From NCBI GenBank assembly GCA_035646975.1, contig DASROJ010000154.1, positions 1 through 12,135 of the forward strand: 12,135 nucleotides of DNA, written 5' to 3'. Position numbers and translations under genes: made by a program. A model generated the notes under the pieces. The model saw only the letters and a program-made list of their open reading frames with translations. It searched no databases and was not told the DNA's origin. The DNA is from DASROJ01 sp035646975 (GTDB lineage Bacteria; Acidobacteriota; Polarisedimenticolia; JACPZX01; DASXTC01). How positions within the stretch are numbered: position 1 is the stretch's first letter; each line of letters opens with the position of its first letter. Below, piece by piece: positions 10,330 to 12,135 of the stretch.

Positions 10330-12135
10330 TCAAGGCAGAGCGTAAACTCGAACATCGTGCTTCTCGAAAAGGAGCCGCGGTGACCCGGAGGGGAAGGACG
10401 ACTTCATCAGGTCGTCCGCTTTGACTCCCCGCGTTCGCTCGAGCTCGGGGCCGCTGACGAGCAGGCGGGTGAAGCCGTCCGCCTTGAGCCTCCGTATGAG
10501 ATCCGTCTCGTCGGTGGCCGAACGCACGTAACGATCCAGGATGGGAGGATCGAACGGCGTGGCCGCTGCGTAAGGGATGGGACAGTAGAAGCCGCGTCCC
10601 TCCCCCACGAAGAGCACGCGGTCGGCCGGCGTGGCTTTCTCCGCCAGGAAGGATGCCGCCGCAAAATACGAAACCCTTCGCGTCAGATACTCGTCGCGCG
10701 TCTCGGCGCCGGTCACCACCCGGTAGGTCCCGATCGTTTCGACGAGAAACAGGAAGAGAAAAACATTGTACGCAAGGGCCCATCCGATGCCCGCCATGGT
10801 CAATGACCGCGGCAGCCGCCGCGCCGCAACCGCCGCAAGCAGGGCGATGGGAGGAAGCACCGGAAAGAGATAACGCGTCACCTGGCTGGAAACCGCCCAG
10901 CCGAGGAAGCCGGCCCCCGCGATAATCGCCAGAGGCCTGGTGATCCCCGGCAGGCCCCGCATGAACAGCAGCAGAGGAACCAGCATCAGGAGCCCCGGCC
11001 CGAGGTAGCCGCCGGCGCCGAGCCGGCCCATCGTTGCCGTCCATGGGGCCGAGAGATAGTGCCACATCAGATCGGCCGGTTGGCCGCCTTCAGGCAGTCG
11101 CCGACCGACTTCATCCATGACATCGGGCGTGACCTGCCCACCCGAATTGGCGTGACTGCTGAAGTAGGGCGCGAAGGGATTGCCGGAGTAGACAACGTTG
11201 CGCGCGAGCCATGGCGACACCAGCAGCAGCGCAATGCCCGACATGAGCGCCAGGTCGGCAAGACAGGCGCGCCAGGTGGCCCTGAAAAACAGACCGCCGC
11301 GCGGGCGCAGCGCGAGCGCCGTCGCCGCGGGTGCCACCACGACAATGGCCGCGGTGTACTTCGTGCCCAGCGCCAGGCCGGCGAAAATTCCCGCCGCGAC
11401 GATCCACCTGCGGCCGCCTCCCTGCCAGGCGTTGAGGACGGCAGAAAAGCAAAGCAGGCCGAAGAGTGTGACCCCGAGATCGGCGATCGCCCACGTGGAT
11501 ATCAACATGACTCCCGGGCGCAACGCGAAAAAAACGCATCCGAGCAACGCGGTCCTTCGATCGATGTGCCTTGCCCCCGTTGCCGCCAGGGCGCCGGCCG
11601 CCAGCGCGCCGCACAACCAGTGCATCGACTGGGCCAGCTCGCCACCGTTCAGCAGTAGGCCGAGGGCATAGAGCATTCCCATGTTCGCCGGATAGCCCGC
11701 GTAGAAGTTGTCGGGCATGGGAGCCATTCCATGGTGCCGGATGTAGAAGTCGGGCACCGCGAGGTGGTAGATCAGCGCGTCGTAGAATTCAGGCGGCGAG
11801 ATGCTGCCGACAAGCGTCATGACTCCCGCGAGCATCGACACTCCGAGAAGGGCGTACTCGGTGGCGCCCCATGGCTGACCGGACGAAGCGCCGTGCCGGC
11901 GGGGGTCACCTCTCCTCGCGAGCAGAAGAACTCCAAGCCCCAGCAATGCGACGGCCACCTCTCGGTAGAGCACTCCTGCCGCGGAGATTGCGAAAATGCC
12001 GAGGGCGAGGCCACCGAGCCCAGCGCCGATTTCGAAGAACGGCGCTTCATCAGGCGACTCGTCGAACAGGCGCAAGGGGCTCAGCAGAAACGCGCCGAGC
12101 CCCCAGGCCGAGGCGACGACCACGCAGAGCAGCAG
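10330..12135 (-). CDS. GT-C-like polytopic glycosyltransferase, 5' end cut by window edge
   Basis: At least 601 residues; the frame runs open through the right edge, so the true start lies outside and the GTG at 12123 is probably internal. The protein has a dozen or more hydrophobic segments. The first long extracytoplasmic loop reads PPEFYDALIYHLAVPDFYIR, followed by NFYAGYPANMGMLYALG, the acidic-plus-aromatic loop layout of GT39/PMT-like GT-C enzymes that use lipid-linked sugars. Later come LALGTKYTA, a WLARNVVYSGNPFAPYF segment common in this superfamily, and VTRYLFPVLPP. The C-terminal soluble part (VLFVGEGRGFYCPIPYAAATPFDPP, then LKADGFTRLLV) looks like the small domain that ends many such proteins. 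It probably acts in glycan or glycolipid assembly at the inner membrane; donor and acceptor are unknown. Downstream lies the methyltransferase-like gene with its own promoter. Confidence 0.85.
   Translation of the reverse strand: MLLCVVVASAWGLGAFLLSPLRLFDESPDEAPFFEIGAGLGGLALGIFAISAAGVLYREVAVALLGLGVLLLARRGDPRRHGASSGQPWGATEYALLGVSMLAGVMTLVGSISPPEFYDALIYHLAVPDFYIRHHGMAPMPDNFYAGYPANMGMLYALGLLLNGGELAQSMHWLCGALAAGALAATGARHIDRRTALLGCVFFALRPGVMLISTWAIADLGVTLFGLLCFSAVLNAWQGGGRRWIVAAGIFAGLALGTKYTAAIVVVAPAATALALRPRGGLFFRATWRACLADLALMSGIALLLVSPWLARNVVYSGNPFAPYFSSHANSGGQVTPDVMDEVGRRLPEGGQPADLMWHYLSAPWTATMGRLGAGGYLGPGLLMLVPLLLFMRGLPGITRPLAIIAGAGFLGWAVSSQVTRYLFPVLPPIALLAAVAARRLPRSLTMAGIGWALAYNVFLFLFLVETIGTYRVVTGAETRDEYLTRRVSYFAAASFLAEKATPADRVLFVGEGRGFYCPIPYAAATPFDPPILDRYVRSATDETDLIRRLKADGFTRLLVSGPELERTRGVKADDLMKSSFPSGSPRLLFEKHDVRVYALP

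Noticed and set aside
10107..10355. Minus-strand 82-aa frame over the methyltransferase start
   Set aside because: It overlaps the methyltransferase-like gene's promoter, ribosome-binding site and signal peptide in another frame; no support of its own.
1..12135. CRISPR arrays, tRNA or rRNA genes, IS ends, phage or defence genes
   Set aside because: I searched by eye for regular repeats, cloverleaf-like segments and terminal inverted repeats flanking a transposase and saw none; the genes are all chromosomal in style.

Overview
The window is uniformly GC-rich and gene-dense, with chromosomal housekeeping-type content. Signal peptides, a lipoprotein and an AmpG-type muropeptide permease point to a Gram-negative-type bacterium. 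The mix of a PilZ-like protein, a CcmA-type ATPase paired with a 'putative ABC exporter' permease, GT-C-like membrane proteins and an Alvin/YfhL-type ferredoxin is what I would expect from an uncultured Acidobacteriota-like or similar deep-branching lineage. That placement is inference from protein style only. I see no tRNA, rRNA, CRISPR array, insertion sequence or phage gene.

Layout. 1-414 (-) is the front of a DUF4398-like lipoprotein, cut by the window edge. 531-1319 (+) is a degenerate PilZ-like protein with a helical-repeat tail; it ends tail-to-tail, overlapping by 7 bp, with an AmpG-like MFS permease at 1313-2899 (-). Next, on the minus strand, come two small secreted cysteine-rich paralogs (2944-3249 and 3498-3800), each with its own good sigma70-type promoter. 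Then follows a translationally coupled ABC exporter: permease 3957-5729 and ATPase 5726-6502 (-). A polytopic membrane protein with a TPR tail (6536-8371, +) is divergent from the ATPase. A two-gene minus-strand unit follows: an atypical [2Fe-2S] ferredoxin-like protein (8801-9082) and a small protein that may have an Sm/Hfq-like fold (8375-8767). Divergent from it is a 2[4Fe-4S] ferredoxin (9272-9559, +). An exported SAM methyltransferase-like protein (9569-10243, -) and a GT-C-like membrane protein cut by the right edge (10330-12135, -) finish the window.

Most noteworthy is the pair of secreted paralogs. Their ten mature cysteines fall at identical residue numbers in both (36, 40, 47, 51, 55, 69, 73, 77, 84, 88) and are exactly mirror-symmetric about residue 62: every outer-to-inner pair sums to 124. 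That is the geometry of an antiparallel helical hairpin with five cysteine rungs, suited either to a disulfide ladder or to thiol-rich metal binding. I do not recognise the family.

A second theme is transcription. Three genes (531, 2899, 9082) have a -35, a 17-nt spacer and a -10 ending exactly 8 nt before the start codon, which predicts leaderless mRNAs. Other genes have 35-46-nt leaders with Shine-Dalgarno sequences. The two ferredoxins share a divergent control region with a perfect 7-bp-arm inverted repeat between their promoters. The largest gene-free stretch is 3250-3497 (248 b), which holds a promoter and two dyads; no stretch above 300 b lacks a gene.
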